A stretch of DNA of 5,926 bases from CAYGZA01 sp964354135 (GTDB lineage: Bacteria; Planctomycetota; Planctomycetia; Pirellulales; Thermoguttaceae): assembly GCA_964354135.1 (NCBI GenBank), contig CAYGZA010000368.1, forward strand, positions 1 through 5,926, given 5' to 3'. The translations under genes and the position numbers were made by a program. Below the pieces are notes generated by a model. That model did not search any database and had not been told where the DNA came from. It saw nothing but the letters and a program-made list of their open reading frames with translations. Position 1 is the stretch's first letter. Every line of letters begins with the position of its first letter. Positions 1 through 4,538 of this stretch are shown here, piece by piece.

Positions 1-407
1 TCGCGATGGAGGCTCGCGTCCGCCACTTCCACGACCAAGGCCACGTCTTCCGGGCCGGGGTGGCGATCCACGTAGGTGCGACGATCGCCGCGGACGACGA
101 CCGCGTCCGGTTCCGGCTCGCTGGTGGCCAGCGTGATCGCATCCTGCGAGCGCACGTGCCACCCGTCCGGCAGTGTCTGTTCCAAGGTTTTGCGCACGCG
201 ACCCGTGGCTACGCTATGCGGAGGATTCTTCGTCATTTTGGGCACCAGCCATCCATCCAAGAGTTCCACGGGGTCGTCTTCGCCGAGAATCCCGGCGCGA
301 ATCATGTCGTGGTACTGGCGCACGCTGAATCGCCAGATGGGGTCGCTCGGCACGGCTGGAGGGGCCCGATCGACTGCGGGCGCGTCATGTGGAGTAGAGA
401 CAGACAT
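1..407 (-). CDS. Uma2-family (DUF820) PD-(D/E)XK nuclease-like protein, C-terminus cut by window edge
   Basis: The reverse strand from ATG at 407 stays open to the left edge and gives 135 residues; the gene continues outside the window. After a variable Pro/Ala-rich leader (about residues 1-22) comes the usual Uma2 start, FSVRQYHDMIRAGIL (27-41), then DDPVELLDGWLV (44-55), KNPPHS (60-65), GWHVRSQD (82-89), EPEPDAVVVRG (97-107) and VALVVEVADASL (122-133). In the PD-(D/E)XK fold of this family, Asp101 and Glu127 are the expected metal-binding acids; the rest of the active site would lie beyond the edge. Family members are usually about 190-210 residues, so roughly a third is missing. Start choice is firm: AGGAG at 415-419 sits 7 nt upstream. 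The family is very abundant in Planctomycetes and Cyanobacteria; its biological role is poorly known despite the endonuclease label. A promoter candidate (483-515) and two palindromes (421-468) precede it. Confidence 0.9.
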   Translation of the reverse strand, partial: MSVSTPHDAPAVDRAPPAVPSDPIWRFSVRQYHDMIRAGILGEDDPVELLDGWLVPKMTKNPPHSVATGRVRKTLEQTLPDGWHVRSQDAITLATSEPEPDAVVVRGDRRTYVDRHPGPEDVALVVEVADASLHR

Positions 408-413
408 GGGATT

Positions 414-419
414 ACTCCT
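414..419 (-). promoter_or_regulatory. Shine-Dalgarno site of the Uma2-family gene
   Basis: On the minus strand AGGAGT ends 6-7 nt before the ATG at 407. This fixes the start of a gene that otherwise has no visible stop in the window. The first palindrome (422-441) ends only 2-3 nt upstream, so folding of that palindrome could affect ribosome access. Confidence 0.7.
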
Positions 420-420
420 A

Positions 421-468
421 TGACAGGCAGGAATGCCTGTCCTCCTGTGACGGGCAAAAATGCCTGCC
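421..468. repeat. Two palindromic repeat units in tandem (27-nt period)
   Basis: Two related units start at 421 and 448, each beginning TGAC(A/G)GGCA and ending TGCCTG(T/C)C. The first is a perfect hairpin with 8-bp arms (422-429 GACAGGCA, 434-441 TGCCTGTC) and a 4-nt loop. The second has a shorter stem (GGCA at 453-456 with TGCC at 461-464, extendable through one wobble to 451/466) and an AAAA loop. They resemble the short dispersed palindromes I know from planctomycete intergenic DNA, though I cannot check copy number. They lie between the promoter candidate and the start of the Uma2-family gene, so they would be in its 5' leader. They may equally act as a weak terminator for the small-gene pair upstream. 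Confidence 0.7.
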
Positions 469-482
469 GCCCTTCCCCTACC

Positions 483-515
483 ACTATACTAGCGGGGTGA
501 GCGACCCGCCGTCAA
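483..515 (-). promoter_or_regulatory. Candidate sigma70-type promoter for the Uma2-family gene
   Basis: Read on the minus strand, TTGACG (510-515) is followed after 18 nt by TAGTAT (486-491); an overlapping TATAGT (483-488) gives a longer, less favourable spacing of 21 nt. The -35 element matches the consensus at five of six bases. Transcription would begin near 478 and give a leader of about 70 nt that carries both palindromes. A promoter here makes the Uma2 gene at least partly independent of the small-gene pair at 577-1082. Confidence 0.45.
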
Positions 516-576
516 CGCGGGGGCGAGAGGGGACATTCTGGTTTCTGAGAAAACGTCCGGTTGGCCCCCTTCCGAG

Positions 577-789
577 CTACGCGACACCCGCGCGCCGCGC
601 GCGAAAGACATCGGCCTGCCGCTGGGCGGCCGCAAGAAGTTCTTCATCTTCGGCATCCCAAATGGCTTCAACCGCTGCGCCTCGGGCAAGGGTCGCAAGG
701 TTGGCGATGAGTTGGCCCATGCGCATTTCCGGGCAGGCATCGCTCAACTCACCCAGGACTTTCAGCAGTTCGGTTCGGGTGGTACTCAT
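577..789 (-). CDS. Small helical protein of unknown function (70 aa), coupled to the gene upstream
   Basis: The start overlaps the stop of the preceding gene as ATGA (ATG 789-787, TGA 788-786), and GGGAGA about 9 nt upstream gives a ribosome site, so translation is likely coupled. The 70-residue product looks almost entirely helical: LLKVLGELSDA (8-18), then MRMGQLIANLATLARG (22-37) and IWDAEDEELLAAAQR (43-57). I associate the pattern GQLxxN...WDxEDxELLxAA with small uncharacterised planctomycete proteins, often next to a roughly 95-residue partner like the one here. It has no signal peptide or membrane segment and no catalytic motif I recognise. An antitoxin-like, adaptor or partner-binding role would suit its size and coupling, but that is inference only. 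Confidence 0.75.
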   Translation of the reverse strand: MSTTRTELLKVLGELSDACPEMRMGQLIANLATLARGAAVEAIWDAEDEELLAAAQRQADVFRARRAGVA

Positions 790-1082
790 GGCAGTCGTTC
801 TCCCACAGTCGGCAAATGGGCACAGGGCCTCCGTAGGTCGCCGACAACTTCGACCGTGATTCTAATGCCCGGCCGCAGTTTCGCTGCCCGCGTGGCTCGC
901 GTAACGCCATCGCTGATTATAAGCGTCCCATCGGAGCCGCGGTATACGAAGACCGGCGGCATCCCCTCCAGAGAGGTTCCGTAGCGCGCGATCTGGCGTT
1001 GCAGTTTCACAGGGTCAGCCCCTTCCGGCCGTGTCGTCGGCAATCGCAATGTACGGGGATCAATGTCGAGGAATGTCGGCAT
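786..1082 (-). CDS. Small ParB/sulfiredoxin-like protein of unknown function (98 aa)
   Basis: The product opens with LDIDPRTLRLP (5-15), continues with DPVKLQRQIARYG (23-35) and MPPVFVYRGSDGTLIISDG (41-59), and then has VTRATRAAKLRPG (60-72) before a closing strand ITVEVVGDL (75-83). A hydrophobic strand, a DG turn, a second strand ending in DG, then an Arg-rich helix ending AAKL followed by a strand is the arrangement of the ParB/Srx N-terminal fold, in which this helix carries the nucleotide-binding or DNA-related residues. The protein is much shorter than ParB itself and lacks its helix-turn-helix part. There is no clear Shine-Dalgarno site before the ATG; a TACAAT box nearby would give an almost leaderless mRNA. 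It ends inside the start of the 70-residue gene. The fold call is by eye. Confidence 0.75.
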   Translation of the reverse strand: MPTFLDIDPRTLRLPTTRPEGADPVKLQRQIARYGTSLEGMPPVFVYRGSDGTLIISDGVTRATRAAKLRPGIRITVEVVGDLRRPCAHLPTVGERLP

Positions 1083-1094
1083 CCGGATATCTCA

Positions 1095-1125
1095 ATTGTA
1101 CCTCTACCCGCAACAGCAGAAGCAA
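1095..1125 (-). promoter_or_regulatory. Possible promoter of the small-gene pair
   Basis: On the minus strand TACAAT (1095-1100, five of six consensus bases) follows TTGCTT (1120-1125) at a long 19-nt spacing. Transcription would begin about 5-8 nt before the ATG at 1082, which would fit the lack of a Shine-Dalgarno site there. The pair could instead be read through from the oxidoreductase gene, whose stop is only 76 nt upstream. Confidence 0.3.
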
Positions 1126-1140
1126 CATCGGCCACCCGGC

Positions 1141-1172
1141 CGTCACCCACTCACCCCGTCACGCCCTCACCC
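1141..1172. repeat. 16-nt imperfect tandem duplication across an oxidoreductase stop codon
   Basis: The bases at 1141-1156 (CGTCACCCACTCACCC) are repeated at 1157-1172 with two differences (CGTCACGCCCTCACCC). The second copy carries the final codons and TGA (1161-1159) of the oxidoreductase gene; the first lies just after the stop. It looks like a slippage duplication at the gene end. Confidence 0.7.
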
Positions 1173-2475
1173 CCGGCATCGCCGTCGGATACATGCCGTC
1201 CGGCCCCGGCTTGACCGGCGGCTCGACGTCCCAGCCGTAGCGAGGCAGGCTGAAGGAGAGCGTCGAGCTCATCGCCTTTTCCCACGTGATCTCCTGCCCG
1301 GTGTAGCAGACCATCTGGGCCAGGATGCCGAGCATGGTGCTGGTGAACATGTAGTTGCCGTTGTTGATCGGCTTAGCGGCGCGGATCGAGTCGAACAGCT
1401 CCGCGTGCTCGACGTTGTACATACTCACTTTCGCGGGTCCGTAGTCCCACTTGGTTTCGCCCTCGATGCGGGGGCGGCCGGGAAGGTACGCCCGGCCCTT
1501 GGTGCCGAAGATCACGTCGGAGGTCTCGTTGTAGCAGCCGGGCATGTCGCGGCAGAAGCCGAAGACCCGCACGCCGCCTGCGTACTCGAAGACCGCGGCG
1601 TGGTGGTCGAACTGGTCGCCGTACTTGGGCTCGGTACACACTTGCCGCCCGCCCATCCCCCACGCCTTCACCGGCGGCTTGTCGCCCAAGGCCCACGAAG
1701 CCTTGTCGATGCTGTGGATCAGTTGCTGCGCGGTCTGATCGCCGGAGAGCCAGTTGAAGTGATACCAGTTCTGCATTTGGTAGTACATCTCGTTCCATCC
1801 CGGCTTCCGCTCGCGGAGGCCGTAAGGCGAGGTGATGTAGGTCTCCTGGATGGCGACGATCTCACCGATGGCCCCGTCCCGAATCCGCTTCATCGCCTCG
1901 CGCACGCCGGGATCGTAGCGCCAGCAGAGGCCGGAAACGACGCTCAGGCTCTTCTTCTTGGCCTCCTCGCAGGCGGCCATCGCCACCTTCAGCCCGGGCA
2001 CGTCCAGCGCGTGCGGCTTCTCGCAGAAGACGTGCTTGCCTGCCTCGACGGCGGCCTTGAAGTGTACGGGATGGAAGTGCGACGCGGCGGCAAGGAGCAC
2101 CACGTCGATCCCGCTCTGAAGCACCTTTTGGTAGGCGTCGAAGCCGACGAAGCAGCGGTCGTCGGGCACGTCCATCTGGTCGGCCTTCTCTTTGCTGATT
2201 TCCGCGCGGGCGTTCTTCACGCGGTCTTCAAAGATGTCGGCCATGGCCACGAGCTTGACGTCCTTGCCCGTGTTTATGGCGTTGACGGCGGCCCCGCTCC
2301 CGCGCCCGCCGCAGCCGACCAGGCCGATCTTGATCGTGCCGCTCCCCGCGGCGTGGGCGCTGCGGGCGATGCTCAAGCCGCCGGCGACCGCCACCCCGGC
2401 GGCAGCAGAGAGCTTCAGGAAACCGCGTCGCGACGTTCGCGGACCGACTGGGCGTTGCTCGGATTCTGACATCAT
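1159..2475 (-). CDS. Tat-exported Gfo/Idh/MocA-family oxidoreductase (first paralogue)
   Basis: NAD(P)-dependent dehydrogenase of the glucose-fructose oxidoreductase/inositol dehydrogenase/MocA family, exported folded. The N-terminus has a textbook twin-arginine signal, SRRGFLK (15-21), a small-residue hydrophobic core, and a likely cleavage after AHA (40-42). The mature enzyme opens with the Rossmann motif GLVGCGGRGSG (51-61); Asp80 after the second strand suggests NAD rather than NADP. The family EKP motif, whose lysine is catalytic, is at 152-154, and HSID (254-257) supplies the active-site histidine region. The C-terminal half matches the bacterial-type C-terminal domain common in Planctomycetes, ending KPGPDGMYPTAMPGV. 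At 438 residues it has normal length. Two ATG codons stand in a row; AAGGAG (2479-2484) is 3 nt from the first and 6 nt from the second (2472), so the second may be the real start. The substrate is probably a sugar or polyol but cannot be read. Its paralogue lies upstream at 2936-4336. Confidence 0.95.
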   Translation of the reverse strand: MMSESEQRPVGPRTSRRGFLKLSAAAGVAVAGGLSIARSAHAAGSGTIKIGLVGCGGRGSGAAVNAINTGKDVKLVAMADIFEDRVKNARAEISKEKADQMDVPDDRCFVGFDAYQKVLQSGIDVVLLAAASHFHPVHFKAAVEAGKHVFCEKPHALDVPGLKVAMAACEEAKKKSLSVVSGLCWRYDPGVREAMKRIRDGAIGEIVAIQETYITSPYGLRERKPGWNEMYYQMQNWYHFNWLSGDQTAQQLIHSIDKASWALGDKPPVKAWGMGGRQVCTEPKYGDQFDHHAAVFEYAGGVRVFGFCRDMPGCYNETSDVIFGTKGRAYLPGRPRIEGETKWDYGPAKVSMYNVEHAELFDSIRAAKPINNGNYMFTSTMLGILAQMVCYTGQEITWEKAMSSTLSFSLPRYGWDVEPPVKPGPDGMYPTAMPGVRA

Positions 2476-2531
2476 CGGCTCCTTCAGGCACGGTGGAAGG
2501 CACTTGTGGGCGGTCCCACGATCTCGCCCTT

Positions 2532-2560
2532 ATGATAGTCGGCCGGTGCGGCGGAATCAA
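2532..2560 (-). promoter_or_regulatory. Sigma70-type promoter candidate for the first oxidoreductase
   Basis: On the minus strand TTGATT (2555-2560) and TATCAT (2532-2537, five of six consensus bases) are separated by exactly 17 nt. Transcription would start near 2525 and give a leader of about 50 nt before the ATG at 2475. This is the best promoter in the window and suggests that the two oxidoreductases are not simply one operon. Confidence 0.55.
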
Positions 2561-2594
2561 AGCGCCGCGGGCGGACATCCCCCGGTGCAGGCCC

Positions 2595-2768
2595 TCAGGG
2601 ACGGTTCGCTGCCGCCGGCTCGTAGCGCAGGATGCGGGTCTCGCCGTGCCGCTGAACGGAAAGGGCGGGGCTGCGGACGTAGTCGGCCCCCGAGCCCGGC
2701 TGGCGGTTGAAGTAGCCGGCCAACTGGTCGCTGCCGCTGCTCCAGTGGTACCATTCCTCGGTGTCCAG
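2595..2768 (-). pseudogene. C-terminal remnant of an unidentified protein gene
   Basis: A reverse-strand frame ending in TGA at 2597-2595 gives 57 well-formed residues, starting LDTEEWYHWSSGSDQ and passing through AGYFNRQPGSG, YVRSPALSVQRHGE and TRILRYEPAA. By my count 52 of its 57 codons end in G or C, and it has a balanced set of Trp, Tyr and acidic residues, as real genes here do. No ATG, GTG or TTG precedes it in frame: the frame runs back only to a TAA at 2819-2817, and in the 16 codons between, about half end in T, so coding character stops near 2768-2777. The simplest reading is the tail of a gene whose 5' part was deleted or moved. I do not recognise the family. It lies between the two oxidoreductases, downstream of the hairpin at 2843-2875. 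Confidence 0.6.
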
Positions 2769-2832
2769 CCCGGTGAGAAAGCAACCGCAACGACGCGTGC
2801 GAACAACCCGCCTAGGTTATGCTTCAGCATGA

Positions 2833-2934
2833 GGAACCGTTTAGACTTCCGAAGTCTTGAAGACTTCGGAAGTCTGCACGGCGCGCACGGATTCCAGGCA
2901 TTGGCAGTCCAGGGGTGGCTCGCCGGAACCGTTT
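2833..2934. repeat. 10-bp direct repeat (GGAACCGTTT) bracketing the hairpin segment
   Basis: GGAACCGTTT occurs at 2833-2842 and again at 2925-2934, directly bordering an 82-bp segment (2843-2924) that starts with the large palindrome. The layout resembles the target-site duplication of a small inserted element, but the segment lacks terminal inverted repeats, and a 10-bp match could be chance. Confidence 0.4.
2843..2875. repeat. Perfect 33-nt hairpin with nested palindromic arms
   Basis: AGACTTCCGAAGTCT (2843-2857) and its exact reverse complement AGACTTCGGAAGTCT (2861-2875) are separated by TGA. Each 15-nt arm is itself an inverted repeat (AGACTT, 3 nt, AAGTCT), so the element can fold as one long hairpin or two small ones. 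It lies 61 bp past the stop of the second oxidoreductase, where it could stop transcription or protect the 3' end. No T-run follows on either strand, so it is not a classical intrinsic terminator. I recall similar palindromes scattered in planctomycete genomes, so a dispersed repeat is likely. Confidence 0.8.
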
Positions 2935-2935
2935 T

Positions 2936-4336
2936 TCAATACGCCTTGTAGACGCCCGGCACGGGGATCGGGTAGTTGCCGTCCCGGTCGGGCTTAACCG
3001 TGGGGTCGGCGTCCCAGGCGAGCTTCGCGGGGAACTCGCTCGTGCCCTTGGCCACGGCCTCGTCCCACTTGACGACGTTGCCGGAGTAGGTCGCCATGCG
3101 GCCCAGTACTGCCGTAAAGCTGCTGGTCGCGCCGTAGTGGCCTTCGTTGTGCTTCTCGTTCTTGCGGATCGCTTCGATCAGGTCCATGTGCTCCTGAACC
3201 ATGGGATTGCCGCTTCGGCCGCCTCCGGCGGCCTTCCGGCCGGCGCCTCGCTTGGCGCGGGGCTCCTTCTTCACCTCGGCCGCCTTTCCTTCCGTCGTGT
3301 AGAGCTTCACTCCGCCGCGGCAATCGGAGGTGCCCAAGGTGCCGTGGGCCGCCTGGAACTCTCCACCCCAGCAGCCGTCGATCTGGCGGCACTGGCTGAA
3401 CAGCTTGGTGCCGTCGGCATAGGTGAATTCGACGAAATGGTGGTCGAAGATCTGCCCGACGCCCTTATTGTCGCCGGCGTAGCGGACCTGGCATCCGCCC
3501 ATGCCGTTGGCCTCGGCCGGATGATCCCCGGTGACCCAATTGCAGACGTCGAGGTTGTGGACGTGCTGCTCGCAGATGTTGTCGCCGCTCAGCCAGCAGA
3601 AGTGGTACCAGTTCCACACCTGGTATTCCATCTCGGTCGGCTCCCGCTTCAGGATCTTGGCGAGCTGCTCGCGCCTCCGGATCCAGATCGCTCCGCCGTT
3701 CCAGTACGCCCGCAGGAAGAGGAGCTTGCCGAGCCTGCCGTTGTGGATCTCATCGATGCCGCGCAAGAAGCCGGCGTCGTGGCGGCGCTGGAGGCCGACG
3801 ACCACCTTGCGCCCGGTCTCATCGGCAAGCTTGTTGGTTTCCACGAGCAACCGGAAGCCTCCTGCATCCACGCAGCAGGGCTTCTCCATGAATACGTGCT
3901 TGCCGGCCTTGATGGCCGCGGCGTATTGCATGGGCCGGAAGCCGGGCGGCGTGGTGAGAATCACTATGTCCGGACCACACGCAATGGCCTTCTCATACGC
4001 ATCCAGGCCCACGAAGGTCCGATCCTGCGGCACGTCGATCCGGTCGGCAAACCCTTCATTCTGTCCTGCTTTCTTGATCTCTCCCAGGGCACCGCGAACC
4101 TGAACTTCGAACGGGTCGGCCATGGCGATCAACCTGGCAGCCTTGTCTGCCCTGAGGGAGTCGGCCGCAGCGCCTCGCCCGCGGCCGCCGCAGCCGATCA
4201 GGGCCACCTTGATCACGTCCGAGCCGGCGGCGTGGACGCTCCGCGCAAGGCTGAGCCCCCCGGCCAGCACGGCGCCGGCGCCGAGGGCGGAAGTTCTGAG
4301 GAAATCGCGGCGGGAAGGCACTTGTGGGTGGGTCAT
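2936..4336 (-). CDS. Tat-exported Gfo/Idh/MocA-family oxidoreductase (second paralogue)
   Basis: NAD(P)-dependent oxidoreductase, 466 residues from ATG 4336, chosen because AAGGAG sits 7 nt upstream and the Tat signal follows at once: SRRDFLR (8-14), a small-residue hydrophobic core, cleavage likely after VHA (34-36). An in-frame ATG at 4534 would add 66 residues that merely translate a hairpin and the leader. The Rossmann motif is ALIGCGGRGRG (45-55), with Asp74 suggesting NAD; the EKP motif is at 151-153 and HNLD (260-263) gives the catalytic histidine region. EYQVWNWYHFCWLSGDN (237-253) matches its paralogue's YYQMQNWYHFNWLSGDQ. It differs by two insertions: about 15 residues near 215-230 (WIRRREQLAKILKR) and a basic Ala/Gly/Lys/Arg-rich stretch at about 351-375. 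The end, KPDRDGNYPIPVPGV, is the family signature. It probably acts on a periplasmic sugar-like substrate; the paralogue lies downstream after a 460-bp gap. Confidence 0.95.
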   Translation of the reverse strand: MTHPQVPSRRDFLRTSALGAGAVLAGGLSLARSVHAAGSDVIKVALIGCGGRGRGAAADSLRADKAARLIAMADPFEVQVRGALGEIKKAGQNEGFADRIDVPQDRTFVGLDAYEKAIACGPDIVILTTPPGFRPMQYAAAIKAGKHVFMEKPCCVDAGGFRLLVETNKLADETGRKVVVGLQRRHDAGFLRGIDEIHNGRLGKLLFLRAYWNGGAIWIRRREQLAKILKREPTEMEYQVWNWYHFCWLSGDNICEQHVHNLDVCNWVTGDHPAEANGMGGCQVRYAGDNKGVGQIFDHHFVEFTYADGTKLFSQCRQIDGCWGGEFQAAHGTLGTSDCRGGVKLYTTEGKAAEVKKEPRAKRGAGRKAAGGGRSGNPMVQEHMDLIEAIRKNEKHNEGHYGATSSFTAVLGRMATYSGNVVKWDEAVAKGTSEFPAKLAWDADPTVKPDRDGNYPIPVPGVYKAY

Positions 4337-4359
4337 CCTGGTGCTCCTTCGGGTAAATG

Positions 4360-4371
4360 AAACCTCGGTTT
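4360..4371. promoter_or_regulatory. Small inverted repeat (AAACC-TC-GGTTT) in the leader of the second oxidoreductase
   Basis: AAACC (4360-4364) and GGTTT (4367-4371) form a 5-bp inverted repeat 24 nt before the ATG and just upstream of the Shine-Dalgarno site. It could be an operator half-site pair or a small leader hairpin. It is short enough to be chance. Confidence 0.2.
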
Positions 4372-4431
4372 GGGGTGATGGCACAATATGGGGGCCGGTC
4401 CGCAAGGAGGCGAGCCCGGCTCCCGTGCGGC

Positions 4432-4461
4432 ATTCTCGGGCATCCCCAAGGGCTGAGTCAA
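4432..4461 (-). promoter_or_regulatory. Candidate promoter for the second oxidoreductase
   Basis: On the minus strand TTGACT (4456-4461, five of six consensus bases) is followed after 18 nt by GAGAAT (4432-4437, four of six). The predicted start near 4425 leaves a leader of about 90 nt. It sits directly after the hairpin at 4475-4504, the order expected for a terminator followed by a new transcription unit. Confidence 0.35.
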
Positions 4462-4474
4462 GCACCGGCCGCGC

Positions 4475-4504
4475 AAAGCCCAAGGGCTGCAACCCCTGGG
4501 CTTT
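4475..4504 (-). terminator. Strong hairpin after the secretin-domain gene, likely terminator or dispersed palindrome
   Basis: The arms 4475-4486 (AAAGCCCAAGGG) and 4493-4504 (CCCCTGGGCTTT) form a 12-bp stem with a 6-nt loop. The one imperfect position is A against C on the plus strand but becomes a G-U pair in RNA made from the minus strand, so the fold is better in the direction in which the genes run. It begins 35 bp after the stop at 4539 and ends in a short TTT. Part of one arm (CCCAAGGGCTG, 4479-4489) is repeated at 4445-4455, which allows an alternative pairing. Confidence 0.55.
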
Positions 4505-4538
4505 GGAGGGTGGATGGCGCGACAAGGGGAGCACGACG

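Noticed and set aside
422..468. CRISPR-like array from the tandem palindromes
   Set aside because: There are only two units, the 27-nt period leaves only a few bases between them, and no cas gene is visible.
541..554. Terminator after the 70-codon gene (GTTTC...GAAAAC)
   Set aside because: The stem is only 4-5 bp, AT-rich, with no T-run; too weak to call.
1063..2469. Plus-strand open frame of 468 codons opposite the first oxidoreductase
   Set aside because: It is an antisense shadow of a gene with full family motifs and a Tat signal on the other strand; its product is rich in Ala, Gly, Val, Leu, His and Asp without any domain pattern.
2228..2830. Minus-strand open frame of 200 codons across the gap and into the first oxidoreductase
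   Set aside because: It overlaps a certain gene out of frame, has no ribosome site, and runs in a different frame from the real coding remnant at 2595-2768; its composition (Arg, Ala, Thr, Ser, Pro) is that of a shifted frame.
2915..4360. Plus-strand open frame of 481 codons opposite the second oxidoreductase
   Set aside because: Same mirror effect of GC-rich codon use; the minus-strand gene explains the region fully.
4337..4534. N-terminal extension of the second oxidoreductase to an ATG at 4534
   Set aside because: The added 66 residues translate a hairpin and leader, and they would bury the Tat signal inside the protein. The ATG at 4336 has an ideal Shine-Dalgarno site and puts the twin arginines near the N-terminus.
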